Shown: positions 8,408-19,130, counted from the stretch's first letter. The stretch: 64,000 bases of DNA from Schleiferiaceae bacterium (GCA_028357285.1 JAOMWM010000002.1:62001-126000), one strand, 5' to 3'. Program-made: numbers and translations. The notes: generated by a model from the letters alone, not told the origin.

Positions 8408-10282
8408 ATGAGATCTAAGCTTCTAATTCTAATTCTTTTCATCGCTTCAAACGCTTTCGGTCAACCCACTGGCATGCATTCGTACGCTATTGACCTTACT
8501 GAAGTAGTAGATGACCGCGTCAAAGTTACTGTTGATGCCAAATTGATTCAATGGTCCAATTCTAAACAAAACATTTATAATTTTCATTTCCCGGCCACTA
8601 TTCCAGGCACTTATGCCACGCTTGACTACGGCAGGTTTATTCAAAATTTCCAAGCTTATGACGCCTATGGAACAAAGCTCAAAGTAAAAAAAAAGGGAAA
8701 CACTTTTAGGATTTACGGCCAACCGGAAAGTCTTGAATACTGGGCTGATGATACCTTCGATGCACGAATACGCAAGAACAAAGTTTTTGAACCTGCCGGT
8801 ACTAACAATCAAGAGCATGCAAATTTTCTCCTAAACGCAGCCGGTTACTTTGGTTTCTTTGAAGGACAAGAAGAATTACCCGTATCCCTCGAAATCACTA
8901 AAAGTCCTAGTCTATATGGTCTAAGTGCCATGGATAGTTACAGTTATGGTAATACACAGAATTTTTATGCTCGTAATTACCATCACTTCTTAGATTCCCC
9001 AGTTATGGTCAGTAAACCGGACACCACTTCCTTTAAGCTGGGCGGTGCTAAGGTTACCATAGGGGTATTTACAGAAAATGGGAGATCGCTGTCGCAAGAA
9101 ATTTACAAGCAAGTAGAAACGAGTATGAAGGCTATTGAGGCCTTTTTAGAAGGCGAGCTACCCGTAGAAAATTATGCCTTTATTTTTTACATCAAAGATC
9201 ATACAGAGTTCGAAAGTCTATTCAGCGGGCAGGAAATTAAAATAGGCACCATTTTTAAAGCCATTCGTAAACTAGCAGGCAAAGGCTTTGGGGCACTCGA
9301 ACATGGCAATAGCTCCGTATACTATTTACCCGATTTCGGAGGAACAACAGTCCTTGATGGAATGGCGGACGTTTGTATCCATGAATTCTTCCACATACTC
9401 ACTCCGCTTGGACTGCACAGTGAAGAAATAGGAAACTTCAATTATATCAATCCGGAAATGAGTCAACATTTGTGGCTCTATGAAGGTATTACTGAATATT
9501 TCGCTGGTATTAGCCAACTTAAAGGCAGCGTGTTAGATGAAGAAACGTATGTGCGGAGCTTACTTCGAGGAAAAATCCGTGCGGCGGACCGATACCCAAC
9601 TAAAAAAATGTCATTCACTGAAATGAGTGAAAACGTTTTAAAAAAGCCCTACAAAAAACAGTACGCCCAGGTGTATCAACGCGGAGCACTTATGGCCGCC
9701 TTGCTTGATATACGCATTATGGAATTAACACAAGGACAAAAAGACTTACACGATATCATACTTACCCTTCGAGATACTTACGGTCCAGAAAATAGCTTTA
9801 AGGATGAAACCATCATCAGTGAATTCGTTGCTTTAGTTCATCCAGATCTTCAACAATTCTTTGACGACTATGTCACTGGGCGAGAAGAGCTACCTACTCG
9901 AGCGTATCTAAAAAAGGTTGGTATCGATTATAATCGTCGATATGAAGGTGCCGTCGTCATGGATCCCCTTCGCGATAATGGGTATAAAATAAGAGGGATT
10001 CGTTCTGTAGACTACATCGAGGTAAGAAAGGTATCAAAAGAAAATCCCTACCAACTTCAAGAAGGAGACCGAATCGAGCGTTACAGTGCGGAACTAGAAA
10101 ATAAATACGGTGGGCTTGAAGAGGGAACTTCTATGATCCTCAAAGTAAATCGGGAAGATTCATCATTCACCATTCCCTATAAGGTGAAATATCAGACAGG
10201 TTCTAAGAAGCATTTTATTCGCTTCCAAAGAACCCCAACCCCTGAGCAATTAGCTTTGAGAAAGTATTGGTTTGAGAATTAA
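8408..10282 (+). CDS. Secreted M61-family (glycyl aminopeptidase-like) metallopeptidase
   Basis: Signal peptide MRSKLLILILFIASNAFGQ; CIHEFFHILTPLGLHSEEI zinc motif and LYEGITEYF; C-terminal PDZ-like region. Confidence 0.82.
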   Translation: MRSKLLILILFIASNAFGQPTGMHSYAIDLTEVVDDRVKVTVDAKLIQWSNSKQNIYNFHFPATIPGTYATLDYGRFIQNFQAYDAYGTKLKVKKKGNTFRIYGQPESLEYWADDTFDARIRKNKVFEPAGTNNQEHANFLLNAAGYFGFFEGQEELPVSLEITKSPSLYGLSAMDSYSYGNTQNFYARNYHHFLDSPVMVSKPDTTSFKLGGAKVTIGVFTENGRSLSQEIYKQVETSMKAIEAFLEGELPVENYAFIFYIKDHTEFESLFSGQEIKIGTIFKAIRKLAGKGFGALEHGNSSVYYLPDFGGTTVLDGMADVCIHEFFHILTPLGLHSEEIGNFNYINPEMSQHLWLYEGITEYFAGISQLKGSVLDEETYVRSLLRGKIRAADRYPTKKMSFTEMSENVLKKPYKKQYAQVYQRGALMAALLDIRIMELTQGQKDLHDIILTLRDTYGPENSFKDETIISEFVALVHPDLQQFFDDYVTGREELPTRAYLKKVGIDYNRRYEGAVVMDPLRDNGYKIRGIRSVDYIEVRKVSKENPYQLQEGDRIERYSAELENKYGGLEEGTSMILKVNREDSSFTIPYKVKYQTGSKKHFIRFQRTPTPEQLALRKYWFEN

Positions 10283-10285
10283 TCC

Positions 10286-10327
10286 AAAAACAAAACCCGC
10301 GTTTTATAAAGCGCTGGTTTTGTTTTT
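10286..10327. terminator. Bidirectional terminator between convergent genes
   Basis: AAAAACAAAACCcGCG...aGCGctGGTTTTGTTTTT hairpin with A/T-rich flanks. Confidence 0.75.
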
Positions 10328-10368
10328 AGTAACGACAGGTCATCGTTCACCGCCATATCGGTAACGGT

Positions 10369-13080
10369 TTAATGCGCTATAATTAGTTGCTCTGTAAATC
10401 TATTCGAAGTTGAAGCCGCAGTTACATGATAAATTCCATTAGGCAACGATTGAATATTTAAACTAATCTTTGAGCCCTCATACATGCGCTTTTCGCGAGT
10501 CCAAAGCTTACCTGTAGTATCGTAAATGTATATGTCAAGAGGCGTCCCCGAAAGCCAAGCACCGTCGATGAACAGTTCGTCGTTCGCTGGATTAGGATAC
10601 AACATGATTGGTCTCGACAGATCTTGCTCTGAAAGTCCAATTCCCTGAACAAATTCGAACCAATTTAAATTGAACTCGGAACCCACATCAAGTCGAAGCT
10701 TATAATCGCCTTGAGATAGAACACCGCCAGGCTGATTAGTTGTTTGCCATGTTTGCCAACCTCCAGTTGCGCCAAGTGAAATCGAGGGGAAACTCGTTAC
10801 ATAATTACCCAACGTATCCATAAAAATGAACTGCATATTGACTCCTGACTGTGAAGAATGCCTGTAATCCACACTGTAAGTAGCACTATTTAAAACTTTG
10901 ACATCGTAAATGAGGTAATCACCAGCTCCCAAATAACCTATGTTTTGACCACCGCCTATATCCGTGGTATTCTCTAACGAGATACCGTCCATACTGGAAT
11001 ATGCTTCCGCTTCAATTTTACCCGGTATGACATGCACCGTAGGCAAGGTGTTTTCAACCAACTCTTGACTAAATGACTGAACGTTGGTTCCATCTTTTGC
11101 TTTTAGCGTCGTTCCAGCGTAGGATATTTTTATTTCATCTAGGAAAGTAAGCGCCTGCCCAACCCCAATAAGTACATTACGTGAATTCGATAAACTTTTA
11201 GTTATGGAAGTCACTGTCGCTGGCACTCCATTCACTGTTACATAATAAGATGCAGCGAGACCAAGATTGGCAGTATCTAGAGGTTTATTCGTTTGCACCT
11301 CAATCGTGGTATTATCGTAGGTCACCCCATGTACATAATCAGCCGTGATGGTGTTCGTTGCACCTGTGGCTACGAACTCAAAACTAGTGACATTAAACCC
11401 GCCTTGATTCGCTACAAAACGCATCTTCTTATCGGTGGAAGAAAGAACAACATTAGGAATAGTCTTAGTAGACATAACCGTCCAACTGCCTGTATTCGTA
11501 GCGTAATAGTTCGGTGTTAATCGCACACCATCCGCTTCGAAATAAAAATTTCCTCCCGTAGAACCGCTACAACCTTGTCTAACTTTAATAGTGTATACAC
11601 TGTCTTGGGGAATATTGACGCTGTAGCTCATCCAATCCTCAGTATCGACAAACCCTACCATATAACCATTACTGTTAACGGCATCAGTGAATTTCTCAAT
11701 ATCTACACCGTCATTTCTATACGTCCATCCAGAATTCCATGAGGGCGGTGGGTTAAGTTGGTACGACTCTGTATCGAAGTATGCGTCTCCTAATGGGCCC
11801 ATATCATATTCTGAGGCATGCACTACACCTGGTAAATCATGCGTTTTCCACGGGAGAGATGTGGGATCTTGAACTTGACGGAACATCGCGTCAATAACTC
11901 CTCTATTATACGTACAATTCTGAGCTTTCAAATCCGTCGTCAACTGCATAAGCGTTGCTGTGGCAGCAGCTACTGATGGAGCCGAACCATTACCGCTCCA
12001 GTAATCCAATAGATCTTGATAGCCAGCAGACTTCGTTATACTAAGGGGAGCGTTGATTGTTTCTATCTTTTTCAAAGGCCACCACGCCCATCCTACACCT
12101 TCTGCCTCAAATAAACTGATGAGCCCGGTATACCAAGCATTTGAATTTTCGCCGGATTCCCCAAACCAGATGGGTATGTTGTAGGTGTCTCTTAAATCTA
12201 ATCCGTACTGAATATCAGCAACACTATTCACAGGAGACCAGTATTTATGTGGAGAATACACCATATTATTATCCCACGGAGGGGTTAAACCTGTAAATGT
12301 ATTAGCGAACCAATTCCCCTCTATAAAGATCACATGATTCGTATCCACCGAACGGATACTATCGGTTATGTCCTCATACATTGATCTCAGTAGAGTTCCT
12401 CCAGGTAAGTTCCAGTTGGGCTCATTGATCAAATCATATCCAGCAATGGTTGTATCAGTAGCGTATCGCTCCGCAAGTTTTCGCCACAGTGAAGACGTCT
12501 TATTTCTGTTATGAACACTTTCCCATAGTGATGGCTTTGAAGGATCGTAATCACTAATCCCTTCGTCATAACCTTGTCCACCCGGTGCAGCATGTAAATC
12601 GAGTATGACATACATATCGTTTACTCGACACCATTTAACAACGGAATCAAGCAGGTAGAAACCTTTAGTCAGCCATGTGTTTTGTCCTAAGACAGGTTCG
12701 TCCTCAATCGGCAAAGTGAAAAGATTGTAGTGCATTGGAACACGGACCGTATTAAAACCCCAAGCGGCCATTGAATCTACATCGGCTTTGTTAAAGTGAT
12801 TTTCTAACCATGCATCATAGAAAGCATCCGTTGCTGTAACTCCGATAAGATCTTCGATCGTGTCTCTAATTTTATGCTGCGGACTTGCAAACGAAGCCGT
12901 CTGAAGCATGTAACCCTCTTGAACCATCCAACCACCGACACCCATCGATCGAATAAGCAGGGTGTCTCCATTACCATCTAAGATTACCTTACCTGCGGTC
13001 TGAACATATTGTCCTTTAAGTGGCGTTAATACACTTATGAAGCAAAACACCAAAAGCCCTGCCAATGAATTCTTTTTCAT
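10369..13080 (-). CDS. T9SS-secreted glycoside hydrolase family 5-like protein with two CBM6-like modules and a C-terminal sorting domain (ORF extends to 13107; likely start MKKNSLAG)
   Basis: GVGGWMVQEGYM, FNTVRVPMHYNLF, YDLINEPNW, WFGESGE; CBM6-like modules HASEYDMGPLGDAYFD... and PGKIEAEAYSSMDGISLENTTDIGGGQNIGY; CTD MLYPNPANDELFIDG...LPNGIYHVTA. Confidence 0.82.
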   Translation of the reverse strand: MKKNSLAGLLVFCFISVLTPLKGQYVQTAGKVILDGNGDTLLIRSMGVGGWMVQEGYMLQTASFASPQHKIRDTIEDLIGVTATDAFYDAWLENHFNKADVDSMAAWGFNTVRVPMHYNLFTLPIEDEPVLGQNTWLTKGFYLLDSVVKWCRVNDMYVILDLHAAPGGQGYDEGISDYDPSKPSLWESVHNRNKTSSLWRKLAERYATDTTIAGYDLINEPNWNLPGGTLLRSMYEDITDSIRSVDTNHVIFIEGNWFANTFTGLTPPWDNNMVYSPHKYWSPVNSVADIQYGLDLRDTYNIPIWFGESGENSNAWYTGLISLFEAEGVGWAWWPLKKIETINAPLSITKSAGYQDLLDYWSGNGSAPSVAAATATLMQLTTDLKAQNCTYNRGVIDAMFRQVQDPTSLPWKTHDLPGVVHASEYDMGPLGDAYFDTESYQLNPPPSWNSGWTYRNDGVDIEKFTDAVNSNGYMVGFVDTEDWMSYSVNIPQDSVYTIKVRQGCSGSTGGNFYFEADGVRLTPNYYATNTGSWTVMSTKTIPNVVLSSTDKKMRFVANQGGFNVTSFEFVATGATNTITADYVHGVTYDNTTIEVQTNKPLDTANLGLAASYYVTVNGVPATVTSITKSLSNSRNVLIGVGQALTFLDEIKISYAGTTLKAKDGTNVQSFSQELVENTLPTVHVIPGKIEAEAYSSMDGISLENTTDIGGGQNIGYLGAGDYLIYDVKVLNSATYSVDYRHSSQSGVNMQFIFMDTLGNYVTSFPSISLGATGGWQTWQTTNQPGGVLSQGDYKLRLDVGSEFNLNWFEFVQGIGLSEQDLSRPIMLYPNPANDELFIDGAWLSGTPLDIYIYDTTGKLWTREKRMYEGSKISLNIQSLPNGIYHVTAASTSNRFTEQLIIAH

Positions 13081-13145
13081 CTGATTTAATGATTTAAGAG
13101 GTATCAAGTTCTATTAAAATCTCAATAATCTACGATGAAACCGGT

Positions 13146-13161
13146 GGACAATAACTGGACA
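13146..13161. promoter_or_regulatory. Direct repeat GGACA-N6-GGACA upstream of the GH5 gene; putative PUL operator
   Basis: ccggtGGACAataactGGACAcggttaaagg, 11-bp period; same arrangement as 23853-23868. Confidence 0.5.
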
Positions 13162-13164
13162 CGG

Positions 13165-15981
13165 TTAAAGGCCCTGAATATATTCGTCCAGAGCATCTTC
13201 TTTATTAAGCGCTATTTTCTTTTTTAATCGGTATTTCGCTTTTTCAATCGCAGCCGGGCTCACATTTAGAACCGTAGCGATCTCTTTATTACTCATTTTC
13301 TGACGTATTAAATAACAAAGGCGAACCTCCCCTTTGGTGAGCTTAGGGAACTGCTTTATTAAACGTCTTGAAAATTCTTCGTGTAACTCTCGGTAATTCC
13401 GTTCAAAATGATCCCAATAGTTTTCGCTCTGTAATTCCCTATTAATCTCACGAGTCATCGATTTTAGAAATGTCAATACTTCATCTGAGCGGTTTTTTTG
13501 TTTGCTTTCACTTTCCAATCGCTCTTTAAAGGAATGCAGAAGCTCGAGTCTGCTTGATGTTTTTAATAATTGGAAACTTAATTCGGTTTTTTGCTGGTTT
13601 GACTTTACCTCAAGCTCCGATGCTTTTGCTTTAAGTAACTCTCTTTCTGTTTCTACCAATTTAAGGCGGGTTGACCTGTACTTTCTCTCTTGATAAAAGG
13701 AAACAGCCGTGCCTATTAGAAGTATAATAATGACAAAAATTAATATTCTGAACCAGGATCGCTGGATAAGAAACGACTTTATTCTGAAGGAAATTAACAC
13801 TGTTTTTTCAACCGCATTAGCTCCAAGAGACCGCACCTCCAATAGATACTTCCCTGGCGGCAACTCTTGCAAGTCAATAGTGCGGGTTCCATAAGGCAAC
13901 TCCACATAGTAATCTCCGAGCTCCTTTATTCTATATGCATTGCTTATACCATTCCGGAGCGTATTGCTGGCCAATTCAAAATTAAAACGTACAGATTTAG
14001 TTCCTGCCGCGAATACTACCGTCCGCGCTGAAGAAATGCCGTCCTTAATAATGGGAATAGGCTCTGGAAGATTATCTGCAAATACTTCCGTAATAAGCAT
14101 TGGAGGAATCGCTGCTGCAGAGGAGTCTTCAGTTGATATTTCAACTACCCCTTGAGTACCTCCTAACAACAGGCGTTCCCCATTCCATAACAACGCTTTT
14201 CTATTCGAGAGACCTACTTGAAGTTCATCAAGCTCTTTGAACACTTCATAAGACCATTCCAATTGGTCATTTAATTTAATCTCTAAAAGACCTACACTTG
14301 TCGCTGCATATACCCTTCCTTTTCTTTCGCTAATGGAATAGCAATTCACAAACGTCTCCTTCCCAATAATTGTATCAACGACTCGACCCTCATCGATCAC
14401 AATTATCCCACTGCCTTCAGTGCCTACCAGTTTATAATCTAAATAGGTCTCTATATCTAAGACTGAATTTTTTATAGGTATACTTTGAATGGAGCCTTGT
14501 CTTGAAAGGGTATAAATGCCTTGAAATTCTGTACCTACCCAAAGTAAGTCACCATCGAACTCTAAATCCATTATGTTTCGACCTACACGCCATGGAGTAT
14601 CAAATGGCGATGTGATTTCCGCCCCATCCCAGAATTGTAAACCGTAAAGCGTACCAATCCATAAACTATCGCCCCAGGTTTTCTCCAACGACCAAATATT
14701 TGAATTTTCGAGTCCACGCGACGATTGAGAGTAGGCTAAGAATTGTTCTTTAATGGTACCCGATGTATCCATCACAAATAATCCCTGACCCAGACTGCCT
14801 ATCCATAATTCGTCTTGATAAAACTCAAGACTTGTAACCACGTCGGGTAAATAAGGGTTATCAAATGTAGTGGGCTGCCAGCCTGCCGGCGATTCTCGGT
14901 AGCGAACGAGACCATCTCCATCAAAACCAACCCACAAATCGTTATCGCTCACCATGCTAATGGCACTTTGAATACTCGATGCGACGAATTTTTTAGGCTT
15001 CGGAAGTAACGATACCGCACTGTTGTTTACCGGAAATTGCGCGACACCGCCATTATAGGTGCCTAACCAGAGGGCATCATACACTTCATATATTCCATAA
15101 AATTGATCCGTAATAATTCCTGAGGTTGGATCTTGTTTCGTAAAATGTTGAATAGCACTACCGTTCCATTGGTATACGCCATATCCATCCGTGGAAATCC
15201 AAACATTGCCCTCGTAAAAAATGGCATCACGCTGGGTTCCCTTTGTCGGAATCGCTAATTCGTAAAACACATCGCCTGACAGTTCAAAAACGCCAGTTCC
15301 TTCAACAGAAAAAATGACTCGCCCGCCAGATACATCCACCGATTTTCGAAAAGAACTCACGCTTTTATTTGCCTCAAGCGCATAAACAGACTTTTGCGAC
15401 TTTAAGTAATACAGCAGGTGATCACCGCTCGTCGCAATCCACAAAGTATCACCTTGATCTTCAAAATCGAATATAAATTTTAAGTCCTCGGCATATTCGT
15501 CAGAAACAAAACGCTTCCATTTTTCACTGCCCGGTCTTAGTTGGAATATTCCGGAACCAGAACTTCCTGCCCATATAGTTCCTTCCGAATCTTGATGAAG
15601 GGAGATTATTGATATCTCTCTTGGAAGTTGCGGAATCTTACTGTCTGGAATTGGCCGAAGACTTTCAAGATCAACTCCCATTATGCCACCTAGCTGCAGA
15701 CCAATAAGCAGTACTGAGTCTTGAGTGACCAATAAGCTTTGGACATTATTTGATCTACGAAAATCTGTAGAATCTAGAAAAGGAAAAGAGCGTGCTCGAC
15801 CTTCATTGTATTTATATAAACCGTCACGCGTTCCTATCCAAACAAAACCCCAGTCGTCCTGCACTATGGAATACACTGTGGGATTGTTGAGTCCCTCAGC
15901 AGCGCCTATATGACGTATGGACTGGCCGCTTGCAAAAAGTGAACAGGCAACAAAAAGAACGATATATAAGAAACTTCGCAT
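13165..15981 (-). CDS. Membrane-spanning PUL regulator: periplasmic beta-propeller plus Y_Y_Y-like sensor, one TM, coiled coil, C-terminal LuxR-type HTH
   Basis: Propeller repeats (WVFWIGTRDGLYKYN-type, DNDLWVGFDGDGLVRY, DSLWIGTLYGLQFW); TM WFRILIFVIIILLIGTAVSFY; HTH LTKGEVRLCYLIRQKMSNKEIATVLNVSPAAIEKAKYRLKKK; no histidine kinase motifs seen. Confidence 0.85.
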   Translation of the reverse strand: MRSFLYIVLFVACSLFASGQSIRHIGAAEGLNNPTVYSIVQDDWGFVWIGTRDGLYKYNEGRARSFPFLDSTDFRRSNNVQSLLVTQDSVLLIGLQLGGIMGVDLESLRPIPDSKIPQLPREISIISLHQDSEGTIWAGSSGSGIFQLRPGSEKWKRFVSDEYAEDLKFIFDFEDQGDTLWIATSGDHLLYYLKSQKSVYALEANKSVSSFRKSVDVSGGRVIFSVEGTGVFELSGDVFYELAIPTKGTQRDAIFYEGNVWISTDGYGVYQWNGSAIQHFTKQDPTSGIITDQFYGIYEVYDALWLGTYNGGVAQFPVNNSAVSLLPKPKKFVASSIQSAISMVSDNDLWVGFDGDGLVRYRESPAGWQPTTFDNPYLPDVVTSLEFYQDELWIGSLGQGLFVMDTSGTIKEQFLAYSQSSRGLENSNIWSLEKTWGDSLWIGTLYGLQFWDGAEITSPFDTPWRVGRNIMDLEFDGDLLWVGTEFQGIYTLSRQGSIQSIPIKNSVLDIETYLDYKLVGTEGSGIIVIDEGRVVDTIIGKETFVNCYSISERKGRVYAATSVGLLEIKLNDQLEWSYEVFKELDELQVGLSNRKALLWNGERLLLGGTQGVVEISTEDSSAAAIPPMLITEVFADNLPEPIPIIKDGISSARTVVFAAGTKSVRFNFELASNTLRNGISNAYRIKELGDYYVELPYGTRTIDLQELPPGKYLLEVRSLGANAVEKTVLISFRIKSFLIQRSWFRILIFVIIILLIGTAVSFYQERKYRSTRLKLVETERELLKAKASELEVKSNQQKTELSFQLLKTSSRLELLHSFKERLESESKQKNRSDEVLTFLKSMTREINRELQSENYWDHFERNYRELHEEFSRRLIKQFPKLTKGEVRLCYLIRQKMSNKEIATVLNVSPAAIEKAKYRLKKKIALNKEDALDEYIQGL

Positions 15982-15998
15982 ACAGCAATTTACAAATG

Positions 15999-16026
15999 AA
16001 AAAGGGACCCGTTACCGAGTCCCTTT
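15999..16026 (-). terminator. Terminator of the minus-strand PUL operon end (16055 gene)
   Basis: AAAGGGAC...GTCCCTTT stem; reads on the minus strand into TTTTTC. Confidence 0.65.
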
Positions 16027-16054
16027 ATCACTTACTTACTAACTAAATTAAATT

Positions 16055-17077
16055 TTAGTTGAGTGAGATACGAATTACACTATCCGTTTCCTCGTTTTGT
16101 AAACGCACGATGTACATACCGCGTGGCAATGTTGCAACATCAAGGCGTGTATTCGCCTCAAAGCTTTCCTCCATTACTTTGGCACCTGTTACGTTATATA
16201 CAGCTACAGAAGTAGTAGTTCCTGTGGTATTTTCAATGAATAACACATCAGAAGCTGGGTTCGGCTTTACGGTAAAGCTAGCAGCAACCTCTTCAACTCC
16301 AATGTTAGAGTAACCACCACACTCTTCCCAAGCATGTATCATCAAAGTAGTATCAGACGTTCCAACTGTAAGAACGCGATCAGTGAAACCTGCAGAATTA
16401 GTGTTGATACAAGTAGTGTCGCTCATGGATGCAGGAACGAAGTTTTCTTGAATCGCCCAATCATCAGCAGTAAACTTGTAGCGGTAGTCTCCTGGCGTTA
16501 ATGACATAACAACAGTGTACACACCATCTCCATCTGTATCCGTCATCGGATAAGCAGTACCATTCCACGCAACCGGGAATGTACCAGAAAGATATGCATT
16601 TGTAAATGCTGGACTGTTAGAGCGATCAGATTGGAAAGTCACGTCAACAGGTGTTAATGGCGTTGGACAAACTGTATCTGTTGCACAGGTACCAAAACAA
16701 AACATTAACGTGGTATCCTGAGTAAACGATGGTAAAATACGATCATCATAATTACTCGGGTCAGAACACGGTAATCCGTTTAACGATTCCTTTGTACCCC
16801 AATCTGCATCATTTGCTGGACTGTTAAGGAAGATGAAATTACCTCCACCAGTTCCATCTAAAGTATCAGTTCCTTCATAAACACCGTTACCATCTGGATC
16901 GGTTAATTGAACTGCGTTTGCACCACCAATGACACCACCGCCTAAGAATAGACCGTTAGCACCTACTGTGATGTTAGCTGTATTGACTTTAAAAGTCACT
17001 ACATGTGTTGTTTGTGCGAAACCCAACATAGGTAGGGCAAGCATTAATAAAGCGTAGATTTTTTTCATGTTAAGCAT
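16055..17077 (-). CDS. Small T9SS-secreted protein with two tandem beta-domains, putative glycan-binding
   Basis: Signal peptide; DPDGNGVYEGTDTL and DTDGDGVYTVVMSLTPGDYRYKF domains; CTD VKPNPASDVLFIEN...LPRGMYIVRLQ. Confidence 0.7.
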   Translation of the reverse strand: MLNMKKIYALLMLALPMLGFAQTTHVVTFKVNTANITVGANGLFLGGGVIGGANAVQLTDPDGNGVYEGTDTLDGTGGGNFIFLNSPANDADWGTKESLNGLPCSDPSNYDDRILPSFTQDTTLMFCFGTCATDTVCPTPLTPVDVTFQSDRSNSPAFTNAYLSGTFPVAWNGTAYPMTDTDGDGVYTVVMSLTPGDYRYKFTADDWAIQENFVPASMSDTTCINTNSAGFTDRVLTVGTSDTTLMIHAWEECGGYSNIGVEEVAASFTVKPNPASDVLFIENTTGTTTSVAVYNVTGAKVMEESFEANTRLDVATLPRGMYIVRLQNEETDSVIRISLN

Positions 17078-17093
17078 TATTTATAGTTAGTAA

Positions 17094-18254
17094 TTATTGA
17101 AATACTCTTATGTAATCCACCAGCATGTACTGAGGGAATGTTGTTGAAGGGCCAACTGGACCTGGCCAGTTTCCTTCTACGGCAATGTTTAGTATGAAGA
17201 AGAACTTCTCTTTAAACGCCCCTAAGTTGGAGATGTTCAAAGTGTGAAATAAAATATCATCACGAAACCACTTGATGGAACCACTATCCCAAACTATGGA
17301 GAATACATGAAATTCGTCATTATACTTTCCAGAAGTAAGGCTGTTATTTCCGCCATATTCTGCATGACTACCATTATTCGACCAATGTGCTGTACCATAA
17401 ACAGTGCGATCATTATAACCGTCACCTCCGATCAACTCCATAATATCAATCTCACCACAGCTGGGCCAGCCATCCGTAGAAAAGTTATCGCCCAACATCC
17501 AGATCGCAGGCCATATACCCGGACCGTATGGCACTTTTGCGCGAATATCTATTCTCCCGTACTTAAATGACTGCTTTCCTTGAGTGGTAATTCGAGCCGA
17601 AGTATAGGGCGCGCCTAAATGCGTTTCCTGTTTAGCCGTTATGCGTAAATATCCCTGATCTAGCTCTGCATTGCGATTACCACCACGGTAGTATTGACTT
17701 TCATTATTTCCCCAACCTGAAGCACCGGTCTCGTAATTCCAATCCGATAAATTTAAATCTGTACCTGAAAAATCTTCTTCCCAGACTAATGTTTTTCCGG
17801 AATAGGAGTTCGGAGTAGTGTAACCTATATCTTCAATAGGTGGTGCACCGTCGTCGTTACGTAAAGTGATTGACGCATAAGGCTCCGGTATCGTTACATT
17901 CACAGCATTACTGAAAGAAATCCAAAATGTCTCGGTCTCCTCAGACTCCTCATCTCCATAAATAGTGAGTGGAATGGACGCCATTGTTGCGCCTTTCGGA
18001 ATTTCTAAGGTGCCTTGTGCCAATTCAAAATCATCACCAGATTCTGCATTAACGTCGCTTGTAGTATAATCGAGCGTTATAGTCTTTGCCGCAGGTGCTG
18101 AAAGAAAAACGTCAAAGTCAATCGTTTTAGTCGCGTTACCCTCGTCTATTTCAATGCTGTACGCAGTGAGTTGAGGAACCGAAGGGGCTTCGCAACCAAC
18201 GGTTGCAAGGCCTACTACGATTGTTATTGCTGTATTTCTTAGGGTCTGAATCAT
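17094..18254 (-). CDS. GH16 endo-beta-1,3-glucanase (laminarinase-like) lipoprotein with N-terminal Calx-beta-like domain
   Basis: Lipobox VGLATVGC; catalytic motif GEIDIMELIGG; WPAIWMLG. Confidence 0.92.
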   Translation of the reverse strand: MIQTLRNTAITIVVGLATVGCEAPSVPQLTAYSIEIDEGNATKTIDFDVFLSAPAAKTITLDYTTSDVNAESGDDFELAQGTLEIPKGATMASIPLTIYGDEESEETETFWISFSNAVNVTIPEPYASITLRNDDGAPPIEDIGYTTPNSYSGKTLVWEEDFSGTDLNLSDWNYETGASGWGNNESQYYRGGNRNAELDQGYLRITAKQETHLGAPYTSARITTQGKQSFKYGRIDIRAKVPYGPGIWPAIWMLGDNFSTDGWPSCGEIDIMELIGGDGYNDRTVYGTAHWSNNGSHAEYGGNNSLTSGKYNDEFHVFSIVWDSGSIKWFRDDILFHTLNISNLGAFKEKFFFILNIAVEGNWPGPVGPSTTFPQYMLVDYIRVFQ

Positions 18255-18260
18255 CTATTA

Positions 18261-19130
18261 TTATTCAGAATAAAGCGTGAAACGCCAAAGGCCACCGCCA
18301 AAGTCACATTCAATTTCCATGTAACGATCACCAGCAACATCAGTCATCGATAAAATATCATACGTCACAGACGTTACTGGAGAAGATACCTCACCGCCGT
18401 TTGCTGCCTTAGGTATCCCGATAAAGGCACCTAAACCGTTTACTTTTAATTGATCTGGAAGCGGTCCATTACCCGGTATAATTTCAAACGAATGCGTTCC
18501 ACTCGCCCATGCATCATGAGGAGAAGTCAAAGCCGTCTCAGGAGTACATCCCTCAGTAGCAACACCGAAATATGTTTCAGCATAAACATCACCGTTAGCA
18601 TCGTATTCCATCGTGCCGTCCTCACTGAAAATCCACTCGTCATTGAATAAACATGGACGATCCGTAGGGCCTGAAGCAGGGATTGCCCACCACGTAGTGT
18701 TGCCATCAGGACCAACCCATAAAGAGCCCGCCTGTGGAGCTAATTTCCATGTACGAGATGTACATTCTGTTAACCACTCCATGGCACCTATACAAGGCAT
18801 CGGGCCATCTATCAAAATTTCAATCTGACCTGTTGCAGATGCACTACCCCCTTGATTGAAGACGGTGTGTGAAACATCATAAGTACCCATAGCACCGATG
18901 AATACTTCAATACTTTCACCGGTGTAGGTACCAACACCGTCGATTTCCCATTGATATAGGAATGGATCACCGGTAGAGGTTGAAACCAATTGTACAGTAT
19001 TACTGTCAATGAAGGTTACGGAGTAATCTGCTTGAGGGAGTGCCCCCAATTCTGTATGTCCCGCCTCGCTTGGTTCACAAGCGATAAAACCGAGAGCTAC
19101 AAGACTAAATAAAGCTAATTTCTTTAACAT
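18261..19130 (-). CDS. PKD-domain lipoprotein, putative surface glycan-binding protein
   Basis: Lipobox LGFIAC; YQWEIDGVGTYTGESIEVFIGAMGTYDVSHTV; position between GH16 and susD. Confidence 0.8.
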   Translation of the reverse strand: MLKKLALFSLVALGFIACEPSEAGHTELGALPQADYSVTFIDSNTVQLVSTSTGDPFLYQWEIDGVGTYTGESIEVFIGAMGTYDVSHTVFNQGGSASATGQIEILIDGPMPCIGAMEWLTECTSRTWKLAPQAGSLWVGPDGNTTWWAIPASGPTDRPCLFNDEWIFSEDGTMEYDANGDVYAETYFGVATEGCTPETALTSPHDAWASGTHSFEIIPGNGPLPDQLKVNGLGAFIGIPKAANGGEVSSPVTSVTYDILSMTDVAGDRYMEIECDFGGGLWRFTLYSE

